From IMG/VR virus record IMGVR_UViG_3300035034_000730, positions 1 to 29,633 of that record: a stretch of 29,633 nt of DNA. The stretch is one strand, 5' to 3'. Below the pieces are notes generated by a model. That model did not search any database and was not told the DNA's origin. It saw nothing but the letters and a program-made list of their open reading frames with translations. Shown here piece after piece: positions 29,471-29,633 of the stretch; within the stretch, counting starts at the first letter, position 1, and every line of letters begins with the position of its first letter. This stretch comes from a virus. Position numbers and translations under genes: made by a program.

Positions 29471-29633
29471 GGCACGTAATAGGAAGTACTATAAGAAAGG
29501 ACGGAAGAAGCTCCCGAAGAAGTACCAGACTAGTACGTACGAGTTCAAAAGATGGAAGGGGAGAGGTAAGGCCAGGAAACTGGTCTCCTCTCCTTACCTC
29601 CACAATATAAAAACCAATGAACGTGTGGTAGCC
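29418..29633 (+). CDS. Basic protein, 3' end outside window
   Basis: From ATG 29418 (or 29421; GTG at 29463 is a further option) the frame is open to the right edge, 72 codons with no stop. The product is very basic: ARNRKYYKKGRKKLPKKYQ, then FKRWKGRGKARKLVS. It starts inside the rIIB-like gene in the +1 frame, overlapping it by 53 bases if the ATG is used, or by eight bases if the GTG is used. A nucleic-acid-binding or virion-internal role is possible. It is seen only in part. Confidence 0.55.
   Translation, partial: MMIIVTVPRPPRRFLVSKARNRKYYKKGRKKLPKKYQTSTYEFKRWKGRGKARKLVSSPYLHNIKTNERVVA

Noticed and set aside
1-29633. TAG recoding as in some crAss-like phages
   Set aside because: TAG ends real genes (for example at 20176 and 23696) and no gene is interrupted by in-frame TAG in a way that calls for recoding.

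Overview
The window is a piece of a lytic-type tailed double-stranded DNA phage genome (Caudoviricetes). A complete head-packaging block (large terminase, portal, scaffold-like protein, major capsid protein) lies on the minus strand and a complete DNA-replication block on the plus strand. I see no integrase, no host-like genes, no tRNA, no CRISPR array and no insertion sequence. The host is probably a member of Bacteroidota: genes lack Shine-Dalgarno sequences and start after A/T-rich leaders, one upstream region carries a TAnnTTTG box typical of that phylum, and the layout resembles long gut or marine Bacteroidota phages, including crAss-like relatives. I cannot place it in a family from sequence alone. 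Stop codons are standard; TAG is used as a stop, so there is no sign of TAG recoding.

Left arm, minus strand (14434 down to 1): a run of small overlapping early genes of unknown function (14434-12226), then a candidate small terminase, large terminase, portal, acidic scaffold-like protein, major capsid protein, two further structural proteins, an abundant-looking 427-residue virion protein followed by a strong terminator, and three smaller virion genes, the last cut by the window edge.

Centre (about 13950-17260): a divergent control region. It holds a perfect DnaA box, an AT-rich tract, a possible minus-strand promoter and, on the plus side, three small genes each preceded by an inverted repeat, a TTTG/TATTG box and a similar short leader. 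Two intrinsic terminators (16035-16067 and 17196-17234) enclose a two-gene unit whose leader contains a perfect 16-base palindrome. This region is the best candidate for a replication origin and an early transcription switch.

Right arm, plus strand (17259-29633): a tightly packed replication operon: 48-residue ORF, family A DNA polymerase, two small Cys-motif proteins, SF2 helicase, a 51-residue protein, a possible helicase loader, DnaB-type helicase, a P-loop ATPase with an unusual motif order, two proteins possibly linked to single-strand DNA handling, a DnaG-like primase with degenerate motifs, then an rIIA-like GHKL ATPase and rIIB-like protein. A basic protein runs off the right edge. 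Together these encode a near self-sufficient replisome facing away from the head genes. The points most worth checking are the permuted ATPase, the degenerate primase, the repeated promoter cassette with the DnaA box and palindrome, and the broken-looking 5' end of the gene at 13952.
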